Assembly (NCBI GenBank): GCA_902465215.1
Contig: CABQMM010000106.1
Span: 1-5,539, forward strand
DNA length: 5,539 bases
Source: an uncultured Bacillota bacterium
GTDB taxonomy: Bacteria; Bacillota; Clostridia; Peptostreptococcales; Anaerovoracaceae
Direction of reading: 5' to 3'
A model generated the notes under the pieces. That model saw nothing but the letters and a program-made list of their open reading frames with translations. It searched no databases and was not told the origin of the DNA. Below are positions 1 through 5,539 of this stretch, in pieces (position 1 is the stretch's first letter; the number at the start of each line of letters is the position of its first letter). Made by a program: the position numbers and the translations under genes.

Positions 1-314
1 CGAAGCTTCTCGGAACGGACGGAACGCTTGTATGCCTTGTAAAACCGCAGTTTGAGGCAGGAAGAGAACAGGTCGGAAAAAAAGGAATCGTGCGCGATAA
101 AAAAGTACATGAGGAAGTTATCAAAAATGTGGTACAATATGGATTAGAGAATGATTTGCATCCTGCAGGTCTCACCTTCAGTCCCGTGACGGGCGCAAAA
201 GGAAACATCGAGTATCTTTTGTACCTGACGAAGGAGTCGAAAGCTGAAGCAGCGCTGACGCCGGAGGATGTTCTTACCATTGTCAACACCTCCCACGAGG
301 AGTTAGAAAAATAA
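1..314 (+). CDS. tlyA: TlyA-family rRNA 2'-O-methyltransferase, C-terminal part (5' end outside window)
   Basis: The reading frame is open from the window edge (first full codon at base 3), so the gene starts upstream. About 103 C-terminal residues are visible. They match the end of the FtsJ/RrmJ-type SAM-dependent methyltransferase domain of TlyA proteins, which 2'-O-methylate cytidines in 16S and/or 23S rRNA and are often mis-annotated as hemolysins. Visible hallmarks are the LVKPQFEAG motif (Lys codon at 42-44), followed by GREQVGKKGIVRD, and the SPVTGAKGNIEYLLYL block (Glu codon at 210-212). In the family, the Lys of KPQFE and the Glu of GNIEY belong to the proposed catalytic K-D-K-E tetrad. 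The S4 RNA-binding domain and SAM-binding motif I lie outside the window. A GTG at 90-92 is an internal valine codon: conserved TlyA sequence continues upstream of it. The gene ends with a short charged tail, 35 bases before the aminotransferase. The family assignment is strong; the exact rRNA target cannot be read from this fragment. Confidence 0.92.
   Translation, partial: KLLGTDGTLVCLVKPQFEAGREQVGKKGIVRDKKVHEEVIKNVVQYGLENDLHPAGLTFSPVTGAKGNIEYLLYLTKESKAEAALTPEDVLTIVNTSHEELEK
280..309 (+). promoter_or_regulatory. Possible sigma-A-type promoter for the aminotransferase gene
   Basis: TTGTCA at 280-285 resembles a -35 box. It is followed after 18 bases by TAGAAA at 304-309, which matches four of six -10 positions. 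Transcription would begin near 316, giving a leader of about 34 bases before the ATG at 350. The site lies inside the end of tlyA, and the -10 is poor. It is proposed because the aminotransferase codon use suggests stronger expression than its neighbours. Read-through from tlyA is an equally simple explanation. Confidence 0.22.
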
Positions 315-349
315 AAGATGTAATAAAAAAAGAAAAGAGGAGATTAAAA

Positions 350-1540
350 ATGAAATTATCAAAAAAGATTCAAGCCATGGACCTTTCCCCAATCAGAAAG
401 TTTGTGCCTTATGCTGACGCTGCAAGAGCTGCAGGCAAGAAGGTATACGGACTGAACATCGGTCAGCCGGACATCAAGACTCCGAGAGCATTCTTTGACG
501 CTGTAAAGAATTTTGACCAGGAAGTTCTTGCATATGCAAACTCCCAGGGCGAAAAGTCCCTCATCGAAGCTTTAATCGGTTACTACAAGAGAATCGGCAT
601 TGAATTCGAAAGCAAGGACATCTTAATCACAAACGGTGGTTCTGAAGCTCTTTCCATGATTTTCACAGGCATTCTCGATGAAGGCGACGAAGTAATCATG
701 GCTGAACCTTTCTACACAAACTATAAGACATTCATCAAGGCAGCAGGCGGTGAAGTTGTTGCAATTCCTACAACTGCAGATGACGGATATCAGTATGCGG
801 TAAGAGAAAAGATTGAAGGCGTTCTTTCTCCTAAGACAAAAGCAATCGCAATCATCAACCCGGGTAACCCGACAGGTAAGGTTCTCACAAAGGAAGAAAT
901 GGATCTTATCGTTGACATCGTCATTAAGAATGACTTATACCTCATCTGTGACGAAGTATACAGAGAATTCGTATATGACGGAAAAGCAATGTCCTCCTTC
1001 GGTACATATAAAGAAGCAGAACAGAATGTAATTATCGTTGACTCTGTATCCAAGAGATTCTCCGCTTGCGGCGCAAGAATTGGTTCCATCGCATCCAAGA
1101 ACGAAGAACTGATGGGCAACTTAATGAAGCTTTGTCAGGCAAGACTTTGTGTTCCGACATTAGACCAGATCGGTTCTGCTGCTCTTTACAATCTTGATCC
1201 GTCCTACTTCGATGACATCAAGAAAGAATATGAACACAGAAGAAATGTTTCCGTTGAAGCACTCAACGAAATCGAAGGAATCAAGTACGGTGTTCCGGAA
1301 GGCGCATTCTATATCACTTGCCAGCTTCCGGTTGACAACGCAGAAAAATTCTTAATGTTCCTGCTTACAGAGTTTGACGTTGACGGTGAAACATGCATGT
1401 TCGCACCTGCAGGCGGATTCTACGGCACAAAGGGCGTAGGACAGTCCGACATCCGTATCGCATACGTTCTGAAGGCAGAAGACATGAAAGCCGGAATCAA
1501 TATCATTAAAGAAGGTATTAAGGCTTATAATTCGCGTTAG
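350..1540 (+). CDS. Class I/II PLP-dependent aminotransferase (aspartate aminotransferase superfamily)
   Basis: This is a complete 396-residue protein, normal in length for fold-type I aminotransferases. These enzymes move an amino group between an amino acid and a 2-oxo acid in the cytoplasm using pyridoxal phosphate. Visible landmarks are LNIGQPDIKTP near residues 35-45, the NPGNPTG motif at 170-176, CDEVYREFVY at 200-209 (Asp201 and Tyr204 are the expected cofactor ring contacts), SVSKRFSACGARIG at 232-245 with Lys235 as the expected Schiff-base lysine and Arg243 as the phosphate contact, and Arg369 in DIRIAYV as the likely substrate-carboxylate arginine. The start is supported by GAGGAG at 337-342, seven bases before the ATG. 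Codon use is strongly biased: 11 of 13 arginines are AGA, and Phe, Asn, Asp and Ile mostly end in C, unlike mutS downstream. The last codons and the TAG lie inside a palindromic element. The substrate is not certain; aspartate, aromatic or branched-chain amino acids are all possible, so no gene symbol is given. Confidence 0.95.
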   Translation: MKLSKKIQAMDLSPIRKFVPYADAARAAGKKVYGLNIGQPDIKTPRAFFDAVKNFDQEVLAYANSQGEKSLIEALIGYYKRIGIEFESKDILITNGGSEALSMIFTGILDEGDEVIMAEPFYTNYKTFIKAAGGEVVAIPTTADDGYQYAVREKIEGVLSPKTKAIAIINPGNPTGKVLTKEEMDLIVDIVIKNDLYLICDEVYREFVYDGKAMSSFGTYKEAEQNVIIVDSVSKRFSACGARIGSIASKNEELMGNLMKLCQARLCVPTLDQIGSAALYNLDPSYFDDIKKEYEHRRNVSVEALNEIEGIKYGVPEGAFYITCQLPVDNAEKFLMFLLTEFDVDGETCMFAPAGGFYGTKGVGQSDIRIAYVLKAEDMKAGINIIKEGIKAYNSR

Positions 1541-1546
1541 CGAATT
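1529..1546 (+). other. Perfect 7-bp hairpin spanning the aminotransferase stop codon
   Basis: AATTCGC (1529-1535) and GCGAATT (1540-1546) are exact reverse complements separated by the four-base loop GTTA (1536-1539). The TAG stop codon (1538-1540) sits at the loop and stem edge. No T-run follows, so it does not look like an intrinsic terminator. It shares bases with the outer stem of the larger palindrome, so the two folds cannot form together. Confidence 0.55.
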
Positions 1547-1605
1547 TCATCATTTCCTACCTTGCGGCAACGCCGAAGGGACGAGCGAAGGAAATGATAT
1601 AACGC
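1534..1605. repeat. Imperfect palindromic element (about 72 bases) between aminotransferase and mutS
   Basis: Three nested pairings can be read directly. The outer arm GCGTTA (1534-1539) pairs with TAACGC (1600-1605). The main stem ATCATTTCCT (1549-1558) pairs perfectly over 10 bp with AGGAAATGAT (1589-1598). An inner hairpin at 1560-1579 has CCTT pairing with AAGG and CGGC with GCCG around an AAC loop, with G1564 bulged. CGAAGG occurs twice (1574-1579 and 1586-1591), allowing alternative registers. There is no T-tract on either strand, so it is not a canonical intrinsic terminator. The compact nested symmetry recalls small palindromic intergenic repeats (REP- or MITE-like elements) or an mRNA processing or stability structure. 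Only one copy is visible here, so its repeat nature is inferred; the symmetry itself is certain. Confidence 0.6.
1595..1603 (+). promoter_or_regulatory. Possible extended -10 promoter element for mutS
   Basis: TGATATAAC contains a TG dinucleotide one base before TATAAC, which matches five of six -10 positions. It lies 25 bases before the mutS ATG, placing a start of transcription near 1610. No -35 box is present at 17 or 18 bases upstream, where the sequence belongs to the palindrome. Extended -10 promoters can work with a weak -35, so this is a modest candidate. Confidence 0.3.
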
Positions 1606-1628
1606 AAAATAATAAAAAGGAGTTTTAT

Positions 1629-4253
1629 ATGAAATTATCCCCGATGATGCAGCAATATATGGACATTAAAGAGAATTACAAAGATTGCATTCTGTTTTTC
1701 AGACTGGGGGATTTCTATGAAATGTTCTTTGAAGACGCAGAACTGGCGTCAAAAGAATTGGAATTAACCTTAACAGGCAAAAGCTGCGGTCAGGAGGAAA
1801 GGGCGCCCATGTGCGGCGTTCCTTTCCATGCCGCGGATTCATATATTGCCAAACTTGTCGAAAAAGGCTACAAGGTTGCCATCTGTGAACAGACCGAAGA
1901 CCCCGCACAGGCGAAGGGCATTGTCAAGCGCGAAGTCATCCAGGTTGTAACGCCTGGAACGATTACTTCGCAAAGCATACTTTCCGAAAAGGAAAATAAC
2001 TACCTTGCATCGGTTTTTGCGGGGGAAAATGCCATGTCCGTGGCTTACTGCGACATTTCGACAGGTGAACTCTATCTTACGGAATATAAGGGCTCTGACT
2101 TATATGATGTAATTCTAAATGAACTTGTAAAGATTAAAGCAAGCGAAATCATTCTTTCTCAGACTTTTTCCGAAGAATATCCGATTGATGAAATAAAAAA
2201 TATCACGGGAGCCTATATCAATGTTCTCGGCGATACATATTTTTCCGAAAAAGGCTGCAGTGAGCTGATTAAAGCACAGTTCAACTGTATTTCACTTACC
2301 GGCCTCGGACTTGATTTTCGTCCATGCGCGGTTTTGGCGCTCGGAGCACTTTTGAATTACCTTTTGGAAACACAAAAGCAGACGCTGAAACATCTTACGC
2401 GTATCAATCAATATGAAATCGGCATGCATATGGCGCTTGACAAGGCAACTATCCGCAATCTGGAAATCACCGAAACACTGTACGAGAAAAAAGTGCAGGG
2501 GTCGCTTTTAGGTATACTGGATAAGACCCATACCGCTATGGGCTCGCGAAAGATGCGTCAGTGGCTTCGTGAGCCGCTGAATAATGCGGCAGAAATCAAT
2601 CTGCGTCTGGACGGCGTGGAAGAACTCTATAACGATTTGCTTACCCGAAATAATATAAAAGAAAATTTAAAACGAATTTACGATTTTGAGCGTCTGACAG
2701 GCAGAATTGCCTGCGGGAATGCGAACGGCAAAGATTTAATTGCACTCAGAAACTCTATCGCAGTACTTCCGGAAATCAAGTCGGATTTAGGCGGAGCGCA
2801 GTCTATCGCTTTAAGAAATATTAACGCTTCGATTTCGGAACTTACAGAGGTTTATTCCTTGATTGACCACGCGATTTGTGACGAGCCGCCTTTTGCAATA
2901 AAAGAGGGAGGTCTGATTAAGGACGGATATTCCGAAGAGCTTGACAATCTGAAGTTTTCTATAAAAGACGGGAAAAATTGGATTTCTACTTTAGAGACAA
3001 CGGAGCGTGAACGCACGGGAATTAAAAACCTCAAAGTCGGCTATAACCGTGTATTTGGCTATTACCTCGAGGTCACGCGTTCCTATTACGACATGATTCC
3101 GGATAATTACATACGCAAGCAGACGCTTGCCAACGCAGAGCGTTTCATAACTCCGGAGCTGAAAGAGATGGAGAGCCTTGTTCTTAACGCTGAGACAAAG
3201 ATAAACCAAATGGAATATAATCTCTTCATCGAGGTAAGAAATTTCATAGAACAATATATTAAGGAAATACAGACGACTTCTGCGGCGGTTGCTGAGCTGG
3301 ATGTTTTGACATCTTTTGCACATGTCAGTGAAAAACTGGGCTATGTAAAGCCAACGGTAGACGAATCCTTAGAACTGGAAATTGTCAAGGGTCGCCACCC
3401 TGTCATCGAACAGACGGTTTCAGACGGACTTTTCGTTTCCAATGATACTTATTTAAACGATACCAATGAAAGCCTGCTTTTGATTACAGGTCCGAATATG
3501 GCGGGTAAGTCTACCTACATGCGGCAGACTGCCTTGATTGTTTTAATGGCGCAGGCAGGCTGTTTCGTGCCTTGCGAAAGGGCGAGAATCGGCGTTTGCG
3601 ACAGGATTTTTACGCGAATCGGAGCATCGGATAATCTGGCACAGGGTCAGTCAACATTCTTTGTGGAAATGAGCGAGCTTTCCTATATTTTAAACAATGC
3701 GAAGGCACGAAGCCTGATTATTCTCGACGAAATCGGAAGAGGGACAAGCACTTACGACGGACTGTCGATTGCATGGGCTGCGGTTGAGTATCTTTGCAAT
3801 GATAAATCGCATATCCGGACGCTTTTCGCGACGCATTACCACGAGCTCACGGCTCTCGAGGATGAACGTTACGGTGTGAAGAACCTGAATGTCGATGTAG
3901 CGGAGGAAAACGGAAACATCGTATTTCTTCATAAAATCGTCGAAGGCTCTGCGAGCAGAAGCTACGGAATCCATGTTGCTAAGCTTGCGGGAATCCCGAA
4001 GGTTCTGTTAGAACGGGCAGAAGAAAAACTATCGGAACTGGAAAATACGGCGCCATTATCCGGAAGCACTGCAGAAAACACAAAACCTTCTGCATCTTCA
4101 CAGCCAAAAGCAGTGTGCGAAGAGCAGATTTCGATGTTCTCCTTTGCACCGAATCCGGTGGCTGACAAGCTGCGCTCGCTTGATTTGATGGAAATTACGC
4201 CGTCGAAGGCATTTGAAATATTGGAAGAACTAAAAGCGTCGCTGGATAAATAA
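1629..4253 (+). CDS. mutS: DNA mismatch repair ATPase MutS
   Basis: This is a complete 874-residue MutS, the typical length for this family. It acts as a clamp on DNA, recognises mismatches and small loops, then recruits MutL in an ATP-dependent step. All domains are present in order. The mismatch-recognition domain (about 1-115) has the Phe-X-Glu wedge in GDFYEMF (Phe29, Glu31). A connector domain (about 125-255) and a lever/core with inserted clamp (about 270-560, including the GYNRVFGYYLEVT block at 471-483) follow. The ATPase domain has Walker A GPNMAGKST at 621-629, the Walker B/signature run LDEIGRGTSTYDG at 699-711 and THYHEL at 735-740. The dimer-contact segment around SYGIHVAKLAGIP lies at 778-790. 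A Ser/Thr/Ala-rich linker follows, then QISMF at 833-837, which fits the beta-clamp-binding consensus, and a short helical C-terminal tail. The start is fixed by AAAAGGAG at 1615-1622, six bases before the ATG. No key residue is missing. MutL is not encoded directly downstream; the transporter gene begins 17 bases after the stop. Confidence 0.99.
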   Translation: MKLSPMMQQYMDIKENYKDCILFFRLGDFYEMFFEDAELASKELELTLTGKSCGQEERAPMCGVPFHAADSYIAKLVEKGYKVAICEQTEDPAQAKGIVKREVIQVVTPGTITSQSILSEKENNYLASVFAGENAMSVAYCDISTGELYLTEYKGSDLYDVILNELVKIKASEIILSQTFSEEYPIDEIKNITGAYINVLGDTYFSEKGCSELIKAQFNCISLTGLGLDFRPCAVLALGALLNYLLETQKQTLKHLTRINQYEIGMHMALDKATIRNLEITETLYEKKVQGSLLGILDKTHTAMGSRKMRQWLREPLNNAAEINLRLDGVEELYNDLLTRNNIKENLKRIYDFERLTGRIACGNANGKDLIALRNSIAVLPEIKSDLGGAQSIALRNINASISELTEVYSLIDHAICDEPPFAIKEGGLIKDGYSEELDNLKFSIKDGKNWISTLETTERERTGIKNLKVGYNRVFGYYLEVTRSYYDMIPDNYIRKQTLANAERFITPELKEMESLVLNAETKINQMEYNLFIEVRNFIEQYIKEIQTTSAAVAELDVLTSFAHVSEKLGYVKPTVDESLELEIVKGRHPVIEQTVSDGLFVSNDTYLNDTNESLLLITGPNMAGKSTYMRQTALIVLMAQAGCFVPCERARIGVCDRIFTRIGASDNLAQGQSTFFVEMSELSYILNNAKARSLIILDEIGRGTSTYDGLSIAWAAVEYLCNDKSHIRTLFATHYHELTALEDERYGVKNLNVDVAEENGNIVFLHKIVEGSASRSYGIHVAKLAGIPKVLLERAEEKLSELENTAPLSGSTAENTKPSASSQPKAVCEEQISMFSFAPNPVADKLRSLDLMEITPSKAFEILEELKASLDK

Positions 4254-4258
4254 AAAAA

Positions 4259-4264
4259 GAGGTG
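4259..4264 (+). promoter_or_regulatory. Shine-Dalgarno sequence that decides the transporter start
   Basis: GAGGTG at 4259-4264 is complementary to the anti-Shine-Dalgarno sequence and lies six bases before the ATG at 4271. An in-frame GTG at 4262 lies inside this ribosome-binding sequence and has no suitable site of its own, so the ATG at 4271 is the better start. Confidence 0.8.
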
Positions 4265-4270
4265 GCAGAA

Positions 4271-5194
4271 ATGGCAGAAAGAGGAACAAACAAGATTCTG
4301 ATCGGATACTTATGTGCAATCGGTACCGAAATTATTTTCGGAATGAGTTATATTTTCACGAAGCAAGGTGTGAACGAAGCAAGCACCTTTGCTCTTCTCG
4401 GGTGGCGTTTTTTCACAGGATTTGCGATAATGTCACTGTGTATACTTGCAGGAATTGTTAAAGTGAATTTCCGCGGGAAAAATTTCAAAAATATTCTTGC
4501 GATTGCTCTTTTCAGCCCTGTTATCTATTACATATGTGAAACCCTTGGAATCAGTCACACTACCGCCTCCGAAAGCGGTGTATTTATCGCAACGCTTCCG
4601 GTTGTGTCGTTTCTTGCCTCCGCAGTCATTCTGCACAAGAAACCGACAAGAAGTCAGCTCATTGGGGTTCTTGTAACACTTGGCGGTGTTGGGGTAACCG
4701 TACTTGCGGTAGATGCCACTGCAAGTTTCTCAGTTGTCGGATATGCTTTTCTCCTCACAGGTGTTACCTCATATGCAATTTACAGTACCCTTGTCGAGAG
4801 AGAAACGCAGTTCTCGGGAGCTGAAATCACCTATATTATGCTTGCAGCAGGGGCTTTCGTATATACGATAATTGCAATCATCGAAGCGGTTTCACAAGAA
4901 AATCTTCATTTTTTGCTGGCACTTCCGTTTAAGAACACTGCATTTCTGACAGCTGTTCTTTATCAGGGCATCGGCTGCTCGATTCTTGCTTTCTTCATGT
5001 CAAATGTTGCGATTGCGAATATCGGCGTGAACAGGAATGCTTCGCTTATCGGTATTTCAACGGTTGTGTCAATTATAGCGGGAGTTTTTTTCATGCATGA
5101 AACCTTCACCGCATATCAGCTGGTTGGAGCGATTGTTATTCTCGCCGGAGTATACATTGCGAATATCAGCGTGCTGCGAGGAACAGCGGAATAA
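4271..5194 (+). CDS. EamA/DMT-superfamily transporter, ten membrane helices
   Basis: This is a 307-residue very hydrophobic protein made of two EamA-type halves (about 10-147 and 154-301). EamA proteins of the drug/metabolite transporter superfamily are inner-membrane carriers, often exporters of amino acids or other small metabolites. Ten likely helices lie near residues 10-30, 39-62, 73-92, 98-121, 129-147, 154-174, 184-207, 225-246, 257-275 and 281-301. Family features include the GMSYIFTKQGV segment in helix 1, the Arg in GWRFF, and, in the second half, the pattern of small residues, HETFTAYQLVGAIVILAG and a conserved acidic residue (Glu277) before the last helix. The length is usual for the family. 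The start is ATG 4271, preceded by GAGGTG; a start nine bases earlier would add only three residues. The 17-base gap after mutS, with no promoter or terminator, suggests co-transcription. The substrate cannot be inferred from sequence. Confidence 0.95.
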   Translation: MAERGTNKILIGYLCAIGTEIIFGMSYIFTKQGVNEASTFALLGWRFFTGFAIMSLCILAGIVKVNFRGKNFKNILAIALFSPVIYYICETLGISHTTASESGVFIATLPVVSFLASAVILHKKPTRSQLIGVLVTLGGVGVTVLAVDATASFSVVGYAFLLTGVTSYAIYSTLVERETQFSGAEITYIMLAAGAFVYTIIAIIEAVSQENLHFLLALPFKNTAFLTAVLYQGIGCSILAFFMSNVAIANIGVNRNASLIGISTVVSIIAGVFFMHETFTAYQLVGAIVILAGVYIANISVLRGTAE

Positions 5195-5231
5195 AAATGC
5201 GAATAAAAAACTACAAGAGAAGGTGACTTAC

Positions 5232-5539
5232 ATGTTGAACAAAGATTGGTATGAAATAAGAAAAGGGGATGACACCGTCTATGCTTTTTGCGAACATAAG
5301 CATGCACAGTGGGTACATTCTTTCCTGATTTTGGGCGAAAAACGCAGTGTGCTGTTTGACACGGGACTGGGTGTCTGCAATATCGAGAAGGCAATCGGCC
5401 CATATCTCAAAACACCGCTTATGGTTGTGAACAGCCACGCGCATTTTGATCATATCGGAAACAATTGGTGTTTCCCGGAAGTGTACGGTCACATCACGGA
5501 TTTTTCGGGGAAAATTGCATGCGAAGGTGTCTCACATGA
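5232..5539 (+). CDS. Metallo-beta-lactamase-fold hydrolase, N-terminal part (3' end outside window)
   Basis: An open frame starts at ATG 5232 with AAGGTG (5220-5225) six bases upstream, and stays open to the last base, giving 102 complete codons. The visible part begins with a short strand region, then FLILGEKRSVLFDTGLG (residues 31-47), the typical beta strand and DTG turn of this fold, and NSHAHFDHIGN (68-78), which contains the zinc-ligand motif H-X-H-X-D-H (His69, His71, Asp73, His74). The family consists of mostly cytosolic hydrolases or oxidoreductases with one or two metal ions; many are glyoxalase II-like thioesterases, lactonases or phosphodiesterases. The later metal ligands lie beyond the window, so neither activity nor intactness can be judged. 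It follows the transporter by 37 bases with no evident terminator and could belong to the same transcript. Confidence 0.88.
   Translation, partial: MLNKDWYEIRKGDDTVYAFCEHKHAQWVHSFLILGEKRSVLFDTGLGVCNIEKAIGPYLKTPLMVVNSHAHFDHIGNNWCFPEVYGHITDFSGKIACEGVSH

Noticed and set aside
790..1119. 109-codon open frame on the minus strand inside the aminotransferase gene
   Set aside because: It is fully antisense to a well-supported enzyme and results from that gene's biased codon use; it resembles no family I know.
1534..1605. Intrinsic terminator after the aminotransferase gene
   Set aside because: The hairpins are not followed by a T-run on either strand; the downstream sequence on the plus strand is A-rich.
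350..1639. Shared 11-base start ATGAAATTATC in the aminotransferase (350-360) and mutS (1629-1639)
   Set aside because: Both encode Met-Lys-Leu-Ser, and the similarity stops at once, so chance plus AT-rich start preference explains it.
2991..3323. 110-codon minus-strand frame inside mutS, and the other antisense frames in mutS
   Set aside because: They overlap conserved MutS coding sequence and have no convincing start region or recognisable protein features.
4262..4270. GTG at 4262 as the transporter start
   Set aside because: It falls inside the Shine-Dalgarno sequence that serves the ATG at 4271.
5197..5226. Nine-codon frame (MRIKNYKRR) between the transporter and the MBL gene, whose TGA overlaps the MBL ribosome-binding site
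   Set aside because: It has no ribosome-binding site of its own and is short enough to occur by chance; a leader-peptide role has no support.
5116..5492. Two overlapping minus-strand frames across the transporter end and the MBL gene
   Set aside because: The forward frame here encodes the clear H-X-H-X-D-H motif, and the antisense products look like random translation.
1..5539. Undescribed defence or mobile system
   Set aside because: All genes fall into known housekeeping-type families; there is no transposase, integrase, repeat array or toxin-antitoxin-like pair in the window.

Overview
The window holds a compact, all-forward run of five genes: the 3' end of one, three complete genes and the 5' end of a fifth. 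Strong GA-rich Shine-Dalgarno sequences precede every visible start. Intergenic gaps are short (35, 88, 17 and 37 bases) and base composition is moderate. The protein types (TlyA, a MutS with a Gram-positive-like C-terminus, a clostridial-type PLP aminotransferase) suggest a chromosomal segment of a Bacillota bacterium, most likely a gut-type Clostridia such as a Lachnospiraceae relative. That placement is an inference from protein style and has not been tested by a search.

Layout: bases 1-314 are the C-terminal part of a TlyA-family rRNA 2'-O-methyltransferase. Bases 350-1540 encode a complete class I/II PLP-dependent aminotransferase with strikingly uniform, C-ending and AGA-rich codon use, which suggests high expression. 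The largest gap (1541-1628) is mostly filled by an imperfect palindrome of about 72 bases. The palindrome overlaps the aminotransferase stop codon, and its right arm contains an extended -10-like sequence ahead of mutS. Bases 1629-4253 encode a full MutS of 874 residues. Bases 4271-5194 encode a ten-helix EamA/DMT-type transporter. From 5232 to the window edge there is the N-terminal part of a metallo-beta-lactamase-fold protein.

How the genes relate: no shared pathway is evident. rRNA modification, amino-acid transamination, mismatch repair, small-metabolite transport and an MBL hydrolase look like mixed housekeeping genes read in one direction. mutS, the transporter and the MBL gene are spaced closely enough to be co-transcribed, and no terminator is visible between them. 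The aminotransferase may be transcribed separately and more strongly. mutL does not directly follow mutS here.

I see no mobile-element gene, CRISPR array, tRNA or rRNA, and no convincing new multi-gene system. The most interesting non-coding item is the palindromic element between the aminotransferase and mutS.
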